Shown: in pieces, positions 50,901 to 61,736 of the stretch
Position numbering within the stretch: position 1 is the first letter of the stretch
How the letters are laid out: each line of letters begins with the position of its first letter
Assembly: GCA_002682825.1 (NCBI GenBank)
Contig: NOKP01000020.1
Span: 248,001 to 312,000 of the forward strand
Origin: Neonectria sp. B-13
Lineage: Eukaryota; Ascomycota; Sordariomycetes; Hypocreales; Nectriaceae
Direction: 5' to 3'
Length of the DNA stretch: 64,000 nucleotides
Program-made: the position numbers and the translations under genes
Notes under the pieces: model-generated
Seen by the model: the letters and a program-made list of their open reading frames with translations, nothing else
Database searches by the model: none
Told to the model about the DNA's origin: nothing

Positions 50901-51235
50901 GCGGTTGTCCAAGACGGGGAGGAAGAGCGCACGCACAAACACCGATCATCGACGACCTTGATGACGTTTCGGATGCCACGCTGGTGCAGCTTCGGCGTGG
51001 GGGCAGCGGCAAGCGAGCCGTCGCCGAGAAAGACTGTATCATCGTTCTTTTGTCTGTATAATGTCAGTGGTGAGGTCGTGGGGTAGAGAGGGCTCTCGTA
51101 CAGCTGTGCAGCTTCTCGGATCGTGAACGGCCGAACTCGGACTAAGACAGGTCAGCAAGCGCAACATTAAAGTATCCGGATTGCGCCCAACGCACTGGCA
51201 ACAGAGATGGATGACTGTCCCGTAGTCACGGCCAT
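47913..51235 (-). CDS. Kinesin-8 motor protein (Kip3/KipB-like)
   Basis: Four exons: 51235-51196, 51141-51102, 51053-50943, 50886-47913 (1054 aa); introns of 54, 48 and 56 bp. N-terminal motor: strand 1 'SISVAIRVRPFTIREAAQL' across intron 1, P-loop GATGCGKT at about residue 130, NYLEIYNE, switch I SSRSHA, switch II DLAGSE, and '[29 protein letters not shown]', which is characteristic of kinesin-8. A coiled-coil-prone stalk follows ('KDFLVKIDEQMALINELKAQQKDAE'), then a long disordered tail with a poly-Glu run and Ser/Pro-rich basic stretches. Kinesin-8 motors walk to plus ends and shorten microtubules, controlling spindle length and nuclear position. The next upstream gene is a BuGZ homologue. 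Confidence 0.93.
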
Positions 51236-52200
51236 GGTATATTCGTGGTTTCTCTCCGCCGGCTCGTCGCCTCGAAGTTTCAGAACTCGACTTGCTGCGG
51301 GTCGTGTCAAGTAAACAAAGATTAATGGCAAAAAATGAAATGCGCGCGCCTCCCCAGACGTTCAGTCATGAGAACAATGCTCGGAATTCGGTAAAGCGGA
51401 GGAGGTCGAGAGAAAGATGGAAGCCGCCCGGAATTCGTCGTCGTCGCGGGAGGCCGTAGTGGTCGTGGTTAGTTGTCGTGGCAGTCTTCAGTTGGAACTG
51501 CCGAGCACGGTGCAGGTGACGTTTAGCGGGTTTGTTGTTCAAGGCGGCCGGGGGAAACGCGTTGCTCTGGCAACTTAGGGCGCGGCAGGGGCCGTTCAGG
51601 GGATGACAGGGGTCTGGTATCTCCAAACTCGACTACCCTACAACATCAATGTGAATTGTTTGGCAAATCTCTTTTCAATGGTGTTACAGTATTGAAGCCT
51701 AGCTATTTTTCCATTTTCTTCAATAGGTTTAAGATTTAGCCTGGGACTCTTACTGTTGCGGTGTATAAACTATTCGTTGCTTGATTTGGCTGTTCAGCAT
51801 TGCCGATGATCTTTGTCTGAAGGTGGACGAAAACAACACGCTGCCGTGTTTGAAACAGACCGCCTTGCACACAGCCGCCAGGGTTAATCTCAAATCCAAC
51901 CACGGACAACACGCTTGGATTACCGATACTACGTTGTCGAATGCGAACTATAGATTGGAGATTGCCCCAAGATGTGCAATTTTATCCAACAAGGGCAACA
52001 TGTAGACTCAGATTCAGGTTCTGTGAGCGTTCACAAGTGACAACAACTTCACCGACGACCGCATATTCACTTGACGTTAACAAGACTATAGCCCTGACAT
52101 GGTGATCAAATAATATCACATTATTCCCTTAATTTACACTCCTATGACGCCAACCATGTAACACAAGGCCCCCATCCAAGAACGACGTATCCCAGAGAGC
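51236..52200. other. Intergenic region upstream of kinesin
   Basis: About 965 bp holding the kinesin promoter and the 3' region of the zinc-finger gene. No gene is supported. Confidence 0.6.
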
Positions 52201-53304
52201 TCAGGCAGCAGTGATCTCGGGCGTGAACACGTACCGGGGCAGCGCCGCCATCCTCTCCTCCGGGCTGATCTCGGCGTCGTCGTATAGCATCCTAGTCTTC
52301 TTCTCCTTCTTGGCCGCCTTCTTGTCGCCGTCGTCGCCGGCCTCGGGCTTCTGCGGGGGTTTGATGCCGGCTTCCGCCATGCGTATCAGCTGGTCAATGT
52401 CATCGCCGGATGCAGCGCCAGGCGCCGCACCGGGACCGCTCCAGCCCCCGCCTGGAGTCGGCCGTTGAGGCAGTCCGGGCGCCGGAGGGAGGTTCCCTGA
52501 CGGCCGCGCAGGTAGCGCGCTCGTCGGGTAGCCGTAGGACGCTGCTGGAGGCGCCTGGCCAGGGTAGGCAGGCTGACTGTGTTGCTCGTACGGCGGTTGG
52601 GGAGTCTGGTAAGGGGGGTTCTGTACGCGTTAGTTCGTGCAAAGGCCGGAACGGGAGAAGAAACTTACAAAGTTCACTGGGCTGGCGGTAGAGGGGTTGG
52701 CAGATTCGGGCGGATTGGATCCTGCCGTCTTCCGCCGTGTGCGAAACTCCTCGAGCCGCTTCTTGAGATCGTCCGGACCTTCAACCTTGAGCTTTTTCCG
52801 GGAGTCTTGGCCCGCCTGGCCGGGCAAAGGGTTTCCGGTGGCAACCCGTCTGTCCTCTTGCGCCTGGTAGAAGTTCTGGATGATGCGATTGCGGTGCTGG
52901 TCGAGAATTTCCTGCGGGATGCCCTCCATGCCGAAGATCTCCACCTCGAGGCCCTGCCGGTTCGGGAGCGCATTCTCGACCTGGGTGAGGTTCTCTTTGT
53001 GGACTTGGTTCAAATGGACGGAAAGACCTAAAAGTCACAGGGTCAGCTTGACGTCGCCAAAGATTCGCGCCGGATGGACCAACCTCCCGCCGTGTTCAGC
53101 CGACGACCACATCGATCACACTTGAAGTGCTTCGCCTTCTGGTGGGAAATGAGGAGCTTCAAATCCTCAAAGTCACGCTCGCCTGGTAGAAAGAGTCAGT
53201 CTGGGTTCGTCCGCAAGGGTAGGCGCAAGCTTCGCACAGTAGTAGCACCAAGGACGGCCGAGGATCTCCTCGACGTCGGGGTGGCCGCGCCGCTTCTTGC
53301 CCAT
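52201..53304 (-). CDS. C2H2 zinc-finger protein, BuGZ/ZNF207 homologue
   Basis: Four exons: 53304-53238, 53182-53084, 53027-52669, 52620-52201 (314 aa); introns of 55, 56 and 48 bp. Two adjacent fingers occupy residues 20-65 (C20, C23, H36, H41; C44, C47, H60, H65) with the signature [12 protein letters not shown], followed by [19 protein letters not shown], then '[16 protein letters not shown]', all as in human ZNF207. The rest is a Pro/Tyr/Gln-rich low-complexity tail and a conserved-looking acidic end. ZNF207/BuGZ binds microtubules and supports spindle assembly and kinetochore function; fungal members are less studied. Only the first intron falls inside the first finger, and the frame is right only when all three introns are removed. 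Confidence 0.88.
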
Positions 53305-53949
53305 CTTGTCGCCGGTCGCGGGAACTGTTCACGAGTGGTAGGGGATCGGACAAGGCGCGATGCAGAGGGAGTGAGACTGCGCTGGGATGGTCACGACTTG
53401 CAGTGCTTTGGAGTTGAGCTGGATCAACGCGACGATGAGAAGGCTGGGTGGATAGCTTTATCGGTTAAAGGCCGGCTGTGGCAAGCTCCGGCGGTACTTT
53501 GTACTCGGACGCCCACGCCTCGAGACGAGTCACTGACTCTGGTGGGCAACCCGCTAGGGACTCGAGTTTATGACAAGCTCACAATTTCACAACGACGTTT
53601 AGGCAACGAAATTGCTGGTTAATTCCACTACTGTGTGGATATTGATATTATTCTATAGGAGGATTACAGACACATCGTCTGTTCGTAAACGGGATCTTCT
53701 CCCACATATTTCCAGTTCCGTCTCCCGTCAGAGGGCTCATGCACACATACATACAATGCTGTTTGTTCTTCATCAAGCATCCCGCTCACCCGGCGGCCCA
53801 TACTCGTCCCTAAATATCAAAAAGCCCGGGAACGATTCATATACGTGTGCCTTGGGTATCGCCATCCATAACGCCGCATTTTATGTCACATGGCAAGTTC
53901 CGCCGTGCGTTCCGTTTAGTAGTCCCGTCAATGTACCGACAAATGAAAA
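53305..53949. other. Intergenic region
   Basis: About 645 bp holding the promoter of the BuGZ-like gene and the 3' end of the large Zn2Cys6 regulator gene. Confidence 0.6.
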
Positions 53950-56900
53950 TCAAGGCCCAATAGGCGTATCAAATAGCATCAGCGGCCATTGGCCTCCATG
54001 CTGCACGCCGTTCATGTTGTTTGTCGCCAGGGATCCTCCCTCTGAGACGACTGGGACGGGCGCCGAGCCTCGGGGTCCACCCCCGAGCGTCAAAAGAGCG
54101 GTTGCGCTGTATCGCTCTTGGTTATCGGCGAGGGCAGCCGTCCAGTCATGCCATGTGTTGTTGCCACGGCCTTGCCATATCAGCTCCGGCGTAGGTTGGG
54201 CTGCAACGTGCTGAGTTGCCTGGGAGGCGAAAGCGATCAGTGGGTTTGACTGTGCCCCCGAGACGTCCTGAACCGTCGTCACCGCAGCCGCAGCAGTGAC
54301 GGCAGCTTGGGCCGACGTGTTGAAGAACATGGCAGCCTCAGCTTCATAGCTCGAAGACGCGATGCTGCCCTGCGCCTGCTCACCATATGCGATCGGCGGA
54401 TATGGAGTCTGGCCGTTCAAACTTGGCTCTTGGTAGAACCCCTTGAGTGGGACATCAGGAGTCGACCCATTTGGCACTCCTACTTGTGCCGGTACTGGTA
54501 GTACTTCGGAGACCTGGTAGGCAAGAGGCTGAGATTGCTGCTCTTGTTTAACCTCTTCAACTGGAGCTGACAGAATCGGCTTGCGATTCTTGTTTTGCAT
54601 GTCGTGTTCAATCCACGCCATGGTGCGGTCGATGATCTGCGCAATCTCGGTGCTGATTTCAGGCCCGGAACCTGTAGGTGCGTTAGTTGAGGATATTCAC
54701 AAGACAATGAGAATACCGACCTAGTAAAGACCCCGTCTCCTCGAGGATGCCGACCCAGCTGTTCATCTCCTCTCTCAGAGAGGCGAGGGCCTCGGGGGTT
54801 GTTTCAAACCGCCTCTCCCAATGGGCCACGAGCATCGAAAAGATGGATGCCGCGTACAAAGACAGCTGATACCATGTAGTATCAAGGCACTTAAGTTTTT
54901 GAATCTCTAATTGGCAGTGGAGCATCTCTCGAGCGACGTCTTCGCAGATGCGAGTGTTGTCGGCGTTCATCTTCCTGTCGGTCGTCATGCCGACGGAGGG
55001 GTGGCGTAGTAGTAAGCGGAATTCGAGCAGAAACGACCTGATGTAGAGAGCATTCATATGAGTATGCTCCGTCTGCTCCGCGTGGCCAAGCCTCAAGTAT
55101 GCTGGGAGCGCATCATCCCATGCCCTGATCTGTTCTTCCAAGGCATTGACAATGTTGACATAGTTCTTGGTATCTCGGCGGACGCTGTAAATGTTGGAGT
55201 ACATCTCCATCAGAATTGGCACAATCTTGAAACTTGAGATGCCCACTTGGTAGGTGCACGGTATATCGCGGGAGGTGTCTACGCCGTCCTCGCTCAGAAG
55301 CTCATCGGCGATGGGCTCAGGGAACCCGACGTCAAACTCCTCGACGGTAATGGGCATGGGAAGTCCACGGCGACCGTTGATGGCGATGTAAATGGTCAGA
55401 ATAACCCACCATGCCCTCTTGCGCAACTCATGGTTGAGGTTCGTTCCCTCTCCTGGCTTTCTTGACTCTCGGTGAAGATTCAGCTCGAGGGCACGGTGCA
55501 AAGCGTGGTTGACGACGATGGAGGCACTCCCAGGCTTGGGAAAAGCACGGGTGTGGACACAGATCATAGCCATGGCTTGGACTGAGCTCAGGCCCGGGTT
55601 GCATGTAAGCTCAAAGAACTTGCTGAGGGCGAAATGGTAATGCTTGTTGGAAGCGTCGTTGAGGTGAGCGCGCTGCTCAGCCTTTTGCCAGTTGCGGACA
55701 CCATACTGGAAGAGGATGATGGCGAAGACCATGTGCACAATGACCAGTTCGGCCGCCGAGGGCTGGAAGTCAGGCTCATCGTACATTCTTGTCAACTGTT
55801 CCAAGTCAGCACGCCATTTCCACAATTGCATCAGGGGCTAGGGTTCTTACTAGTTGCATGAATGACGGCTTGTGGAGGAGCGGTAGGAAGGACGAAATGG
55901 TCATAAAATACCACTCCGAGTAGGTGAATGCATCTTCTCGAGACGGAAGGTCGCCTTGCAAGGGGGGATTCCTGTTCATGGTGGATTGAATCAAGGCCTG
56001 GATGGACTTGTTGTAGAGAGGCGCTGAGACCTTGGCATCGAGTGGGGGCTCGTCCATATCAGGGGCATCAAAGGAGGCGAGGTCGACGGTGGTTCCCAGA
56101 ATGGACAGCTGGGTGCCTTTGATGGAGCTCAAGGGCGCGCTGTCGTCGCCTCTCACCCCAATATGGCCCTCTCCCGGCCGGGACTCGAGTAGGGCGCGGG
56201 GGAAGCAGCTGTGGATAGAGGAGGAGGGCTTCGCGGAGGAACTCGCCGGAGTATTGGTCGAGTCGTTTTTAACCCAGGCGGTGCCGAATTGGGTCCAGGT
56301 GTCGGTCGAGTTCGGATCTTGAATGGGGTTGCCCATGTTGTCAAAGGTTACGCCAGGGGGATACTGTGCATAGGGCGTCCACTGCCAGGGCTTGACCTCG
56401 ACGCCGTTGTCGGCCAGCAGACGTTCGAGATCGCGAATGTGGTTCAACATGTCGGTCTTCTCCCTCTCGAGTTCCTGCATGTAGCCTCTGCGCTCGGTGC
56501 GGCCAGTGACGCGATCGGTCACGTAGCACTCGAGGTTCTGGTTGGTGCAGTGGGAGCATCCTTCGGGGAGGGCGTCGCATCGAATCTTGCGGACCTGGAC
56601 AAGGCGGCGCGGTCAGTATGATGTAGACGGCAGGTCGGTTGGAATATAATAGTCACCTTGCATCTGTCGCACGCCTGGCCGGTGCGCGTGTAGGACTGGA
56701 GGCGGTTCTTGACGACGCTGGAGAAGTCGTCCGGGCCGCGCTCCAGGCGAGGCAGCTTGACCTTGTTTGCGGCATGGTCAGGGCTCTCGTCGTCACCGCT
56801 GTCGGCCGGCCGCTTGACCGGCCGTCCAGGCATCTTGTGCTTGGAGCGCGAGCGCGGAGAGATGTCCCTGGACGAGGCAGAGGCGAAGGAGGAGGGAGAG

Positions 56901-57478
56901 GTGGTGGAGGAGGAGGAGGAGGAAGAGGAGGAAGACGCGGGCGAGCTCGGGAAGTTGAAGCTGGATAAGGTGGGCTTTGGCGCTGGCGCAGTCGCAGTCG
57001 CTGGGATGGAGACTGGCGCAGGCAGCTGGCGCGGGCGCCGCCCAGAGGGTCGGGTCGCGGGCGTAGTGGAGGAGGCTTTGGTTTGTGCTCGAGCTTGGGT
57101 GGTATTAGACGCTTTGATGCGAGAGTCTGGGCCCCTTGCAACGCAACGGGATTGGGATTGGGGAAGGGGGCCAGGCCAGGAGCAGGGCAGCGGCTGAAGC
57201 GACGACTGCCAGCTGGGGAATTCCGCGTGTGTCGGCGGCTGTGACGGCTGTGACGGCTGCGAAGGCTGCGACGACTGGGACAGCAGCGACAGGTTGGCGG
57301 CGATGGGAAAACTGAGGCTGCGCTGGGCGGCGATGGCTTCCATCATGGAACCGTCGCTTGCGGGCCGGCTGCTGTCAAAGGAGCTCCCTGTCATCGCCCT
57401 ACCGTAGCAGACGGGTAGTGGGGGCACTGTGTGCGAGCAGGGGGCAGGTGCAAGCGCAGCGGGGAATGGGCTCTGCAT
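53950..57478 (-). CDS. Large Zn2Cys6 fungal transcription factor
   Basis: Four exons: 57478-56657, 56594-55851, 55795-54721, 54671-53950 (1120 aa); introns of 62, 55 and 49 bp. A long Ser/Pro-rich N-terminus with SQPSQP and poly-Ser runs precedes the Zn cluster at residues 270-297 (C270, C273, C280, C287, C290, C297: CX2CX6CX6CX2CX6C); intron 1 splits the cluster. Directly after comes 'RRGYMQELEREKTDMLNHIRDLERLL', a dimerisation helix. Exon 3 holds the fungal-specific transcription factor domain ('GLSSVQAMAMICVH', 'HRALELNLHRESRKP', 'RAWWVILTIYIAINGRRGLP'). The C-terminus is Gln/Ala-rich and may activate transcription. The first ATG of the frame was taken; 57394 is an alternative. Target genes unknown. 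Confidence 0.9.
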
Positions 57479-58530
57479 TAGTGGCCTGGGGCGTTGGTCG
57501 AGGCGCTGGAGGTAGTGAATTGGTGAATTTGCAGTGGGCTTTTGGGGAAACTCTCAGCGCGGCGAGGCTGCGCTGTCAGTGGGCTCGCCGGCACTCGGCG
57601 CTCGAGCAACGTTTTGGTGGCACCGTGAACCTTGGGGGCAGGGCCTCGAACGGTCAAACAAATGTGACTGTGTTCCCCGGCTCCGCGCAACGACAAGTCT
57701 CGAAGGGTCTGGGCCCGGGGGAGGAAATGTACGGAGAAATGTATAAACAAAAGACAAATCTAGTGTGTTAAGCCAAAGAAGAGACGAAGCTTGATCTAGT
57801 GCAGAGATATATCGGAGTGATTGACTGTAGAATGATTCGATTCCCCGTTTTCCATCTCACCCTCTCTAACCTATATACATATACAGGCCATCGGGGTTCG
57901 CGAAGGAGACGCACAGTTCCAATTCAGGTTGACATGCTCATCGGTAAGTCCGCTCTCCGGGAGTTCTGTGAGGATAGACACGGAACTGCTAAGTGCCAAG
58001 TGTCAAGTGCCATGCATGTCGCATTCGATGAGGAAGCCACAGAACCGAGGCGGCGATGCCTTCGAGAAGTGCCGAGGAAGGGGAGAGGACGCCCCGATGC
58101 AAGGGGAGAGTTTCTTGAGCCGGACAGGGACGGACACGGACAGACAAGAAGAGTCACAGACAGTCAAGGGCTCACGGACGGACATCCACAGACACTCACA
58201 AGAGACGGAAGCTGGTTATGCCGAGGTATGTAGAGGGAGTCTTGGCCCTCGTCGGAGAGGGCGATTCGATGCGATGCAGGCGCCTGGAGAGCGTGCAGGT
58301 GAGAGATACAAGCCACACCCAGATATTGCAAAAGTGTAGGCACAAGGTGTAGGCATCATGATCCCGTGGCGTCGGGTTTAACGAGAGCCGCGGGGATTCC
58401 GTTATTGAACTCTATGAGCGAGGTGGGAGCGAGGGCTGGTGTAGAGCCGGGAACCAATCAGCCTGCGCTGTGGTCCGAGATACGCGTCCAGACGGGACAG
58501 GACACCAGCAGCCAGACCCAGGAAATATCC
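57479..58530. other. Upstream region of the large regulator gene
   Basis: About 1.05 kb, GC-rich near the start codon, with GGACGGACA-type repeats at 58119-58190. A long promoter/leader is common for such regulators. No gene is supported. Confidence 0.5.
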
Positions 58531-58930
58531 GTACTGTGGGGGTCTCAAAAGCGACTGCCCCCTGACCTTCGTACCTCAGGTAGGGGGGTGGTTTGACTAG
58601 CAAAAGTGGTTTGATTCGCAAAAAATAAGGTACATCCATATGCACCTACTTTCCTAGCAACTAGAAGTCACACCATTTCAAGCATATCACTTCTTATTGA
58701 CAAGCCCACTTTCAGCTACCGCATTTATGNAGTACTGTGGGGGTCTCAAAAGCGACTGCCCCCTGACCTTCGTACCTCAGGTAGGGGGGTGGTTTGACTA
58801 GCAAAAGTGGTTTGATTCGCAAAAAATAAGGTACATCCATATGCACCTACTTTCCTAGCAACTAGAAGTCACACCATTTCAAGCATATCACTTCTTATTG
58901 ACAAGCCCACTTTCAGCTACCGCATTTATG
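58531..58930. repeat. Exact 199-bp direct duplication next to the gap
   Basis: Bases 58531-58729 are repeated without a difference at 58732-58930; a single N (58730) and one A lie between them. Each copy ends in the same GCATTTATG just before N. Confidence 0.95.
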
Positions 58931-59537
58931 NNNNNNNNNNNNNNNNNNNNNNNNNNNNNNNNNNNNNNNNNNNNNNNNNNNNNNNNNNNNNNNNNNNNNN
59001 NNNNNNNNNNNNNNNNNNNNNNNNNNNNNNNNNNNNNNNNNNNNNNNNNNNNNNNNNNNNNNNNNNNNNNNNNNNNNNNNNNNNNNNNNNNNNNNNNNNN
59101 NNNNNNNNNNNNNNNNNNNNNNNNNNNNNNNNNNNNNNNNNNNNNNNNNNNNNNNNNNNNNNNNNNNNNNNNNNNNNNNNNNNNNNNNNNNNNNNNNNNN
59201 NNNNNNNNNNNNNNNNNNNNNNNNNNNNNNNNNNNNNNNNNNNNNNNNNNNNNNNNNNNNNNNNNNNNNNNNNNNNNNNNNNNNNNNNNNNNNNNNNNNN
59301 NNNNNNNNNNNNNNNNNNNNNNNNNNNNNNNNNNNNNNNNNNNNNNNNNNNNNNNNNNNNNNNNNNNNNNNNNNNNNNNNNNNNNNNNNNNNNNNNNNNN
59401 NNNNNNNNNNNNNNNNNNNNNNNNNNNNNNNNNNNNNNNNNNNNNNNNNNNNNNNNNNNNNNNNNNNNNNNNNNNNNNNNNNNNNNNNNNNNNNNNNNNN
59501 NNNNNNNNNNNNNNNNNNNNNNNNNNNNNNNNNNNNN
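58931..59537. other. Assembly gap (607 N)
   Basis: No sequence is available. Open frames crossing it are meaningless. Confidence 0.99.
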
Positions 59538-59736
59538 GTGCGGGGTTGTGAAATGGTCTATGACAGTAGGTAGCATTATTCATTAAAACCGCAGTACCTT
59601 CCTTTTAGTGGGCGCACCATATAAAGCTAGGTACCGTTTTTTTTTTTGCGAATCAAACCACTTTTGCTAGTCAAGCCACCCCCCTACCTGAGGTACGAAG
59701 GTCAGGGGGCAGTCGCTTTTGAGACCCCCACAGTAC

Positions 59737-60816
59737 CGATATAGAATTTCAGAGTTCGAGGGGGGGGGGGATCCGCCTTTAGACTGAAAAGATAGAGTAG
59801 CAATGTGACGGCGATCCAAGCTGTCGCCCTTGCATTATCGGCAGTTGCAAACACACTTATGCGAGCTGGAGAAGATGGCTCAAGGAGGCATGGCACCACC
59901 TCTGCACAACCGCTGCTGGCCCAACCAGGATGCTGTGGCATGGTGCATGCTCAGCCTTATTACCCGACCTTACCTCTAATCATCTCCAGCTGGCAGCTGT
60001 AGTCTCTTAATTACTTGCCTTGCCTTGCCGAATGCCGGCCGCGGACCCGATCCCGTTCCCGCGCGCTGGAAAGCTACAGCCGCATCATTTCCAAAGTTAA
60101 GTACTTAAGTAGAACCGACCATGATGTATATCAAACGTCATCACATTCGCTAGTCGGTCCACGCTGCCTTTGACCGGGGTCGTACCCTCCTCAACAGCAG
60201 CCGGACGCTTGCCCAGAAACAGATGGTAATTCGTAAGCCCTCTGGTCAATGTCTCTGGATCGTCTTGAGCCAGGTCGAGACTCGGGAGATGTGGGCCAGG
60301 ATGAACCTCTGTATTTACGAAGTAGCGGCGGCCAGAACTTGACTGTTGACGGCGACAGAACACCCCAAGATCGTGCCAGTGTACATCTCTATACTCAAGG
60401 TACCTAAGCAGTATAATCACCGCATCGAATCATAGACTCGAATCTAATGTCTACTGTCGCCAAAACGTAACAATACAGACAAGGGGCCCCATGAGGAGTT
60501 CAGGTGAGGCGTCGAGTGCTGGTTCCCGTACAGTGTCAAGCATGTGACATTCCGACTGTGCAGACCGCCCCGCCAAAGCCCTCCACCAAGTCCGGTCTTA
60601 CCCCTCCACACCACCCGCCCAGCTTTGTGCGACGGCTTCAACGACATCGAGACTCGACTGCCTGCGACGACTTGCGACGACAGACACCGACCGACTACGG
60701 GGCTCAGCAAGACCAAACCCTATCATCGCCTCTATCCACGCATCCCTGCACCCTCGTCTGAGCTCCTCCCCGTCTGCGTTCCAAGTCCCGCCTGGCGACG
60801 ACCCTCCCCATCCATC
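59737..60816. other. Intergenic region upstream of CGI121
   Basis: About 1.1 kb. Includes a run of 12 G near 59760 and a TGCCTTGCCTTGCC repeat near 60017. The right end holds the CGI121 promoter. No gene is supported. Confidence 0.55.
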
Positions 60817-61532
60817 ATGTCTCTGGAAACCATCACCCTCGACCACCTCCCCTCGTCGCACAAGATCCACGCCGTGCTCTTCCGTGACGTAAAGAACGCG
60901 CCTTTCCTGCAACAGCAACTGCTTGCGCGAAACGGCAATTTTGAGTACGCCTTCGTGGATGCCTCTGTCGTATGTTCCACTCTGAGTCGCAAGCCGTAGC
61001 CACCCTCGAATACCTGTTGACACGATGACTTCGTAGATCGTTTCACGGCTTCACATCCTCTCGGCCGCCTTCAAGGCGACTTCGAATGCAGTAAATGGTG
61101 TACTGAAGACCGCAAATGTCCACTCAGAGATTGTGCTATCCCTAAGCTCCTCAAACAATGTACCAATACCACTCCCAGTTCCCGGTGACCACCCAAGCTG
61201 ACTGGTGACTTCAGATCGCCGAGGCCTATCGACGTTACGGCATTTCTCCCTCCACAAAAGACCTCATCGTCGTCAGGGTCACCTTCCCGGGCGAGGATGG
61301 CACCCCGCCAAGCGACAGCGAGCAGATCTGGAAGCATCTGAAATCAAATGTCGAAGGCGAACCTATGTCTCTCACAGACGACGAAATTTCCACCACCACA
61401 GACATTCCCAAAGTGCGCAAGTACTACAAGCTAAACGGCCTCAAGTGGCTCGATGACATCAAAGACGAAAAGGTGAAGAGGAAGGAGATGGAAACGCTGG
61501 TCCTGGGGTGCATGGCGTTGCGTGGAGTATAA
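60817..61532 (+). CDS. CGI121: EKC/KEOPS complex subunit CGI121
   Basis: Three exons: 60817-60969, 61037-61159, 61215-61532 (197 aa); introns of 67 and 55 bp. Cgi121 (human TPRKB) binds Bud32/PRPK in the KEOPS complex, which makes the t6A37 modification of tRNAs reading ANN codons and also affects telomeres. Family marks: '[26 protein letters not shown]', [18 protein letters not shown] across intron 1, '[29 protein letters not shown]' across intron 2, and [12 protein letters not shown]. Length is normal. It converges with proline dehydrogenase, 204 bp apart. Confidence 0.93.
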
Positions 61533-61736
61533 GGGACCGGGAAATTACTGCTTGCACACCGCGTCGAGGCACCTGAAAGTCTTGGTCAAGAGAACAAATG
61601 TAAGCCATGTCTTCATCTATGCATCCTGCTCTACCGTTTGGTCCTAAGCTCTAAATCACCCCAGACTCCCAAAATCGCTGCCCATGATGCAAATTCATAA
61701 TCGTCAATGCCCTTTTCCTTTTTGCCCCTTAAACCC

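Larger units (their letters stand above)
58531..59736. mobile_element. DNA transposon with 89-bp terminal inverted repeats, interior lost in an assembly gap
   Basis: The left end (58531-58619) and right end (59648-59736) are inverted copies that match at 88 of 89 positions. Outermost bases read TA-CTGTGGGGGTCTC and GAGACCCCCACAG-TA, so the element is flanked by TA, the target site of Tc1/mariner-superfamily elements. Between them lie about 110 bp of left interior, a run of N (58931-59537) and 110 bp of right interior. The transposase, if any, falls in the gap and cannot be judged. The left end is present twice, which is probably an assembly artefact. Confidence 0.85.

Noticed and set aside
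58888..59583. Open frames spanning the run of N
   Set aside because: They exist only because N cannot produce a stop; no protein can be inferred.
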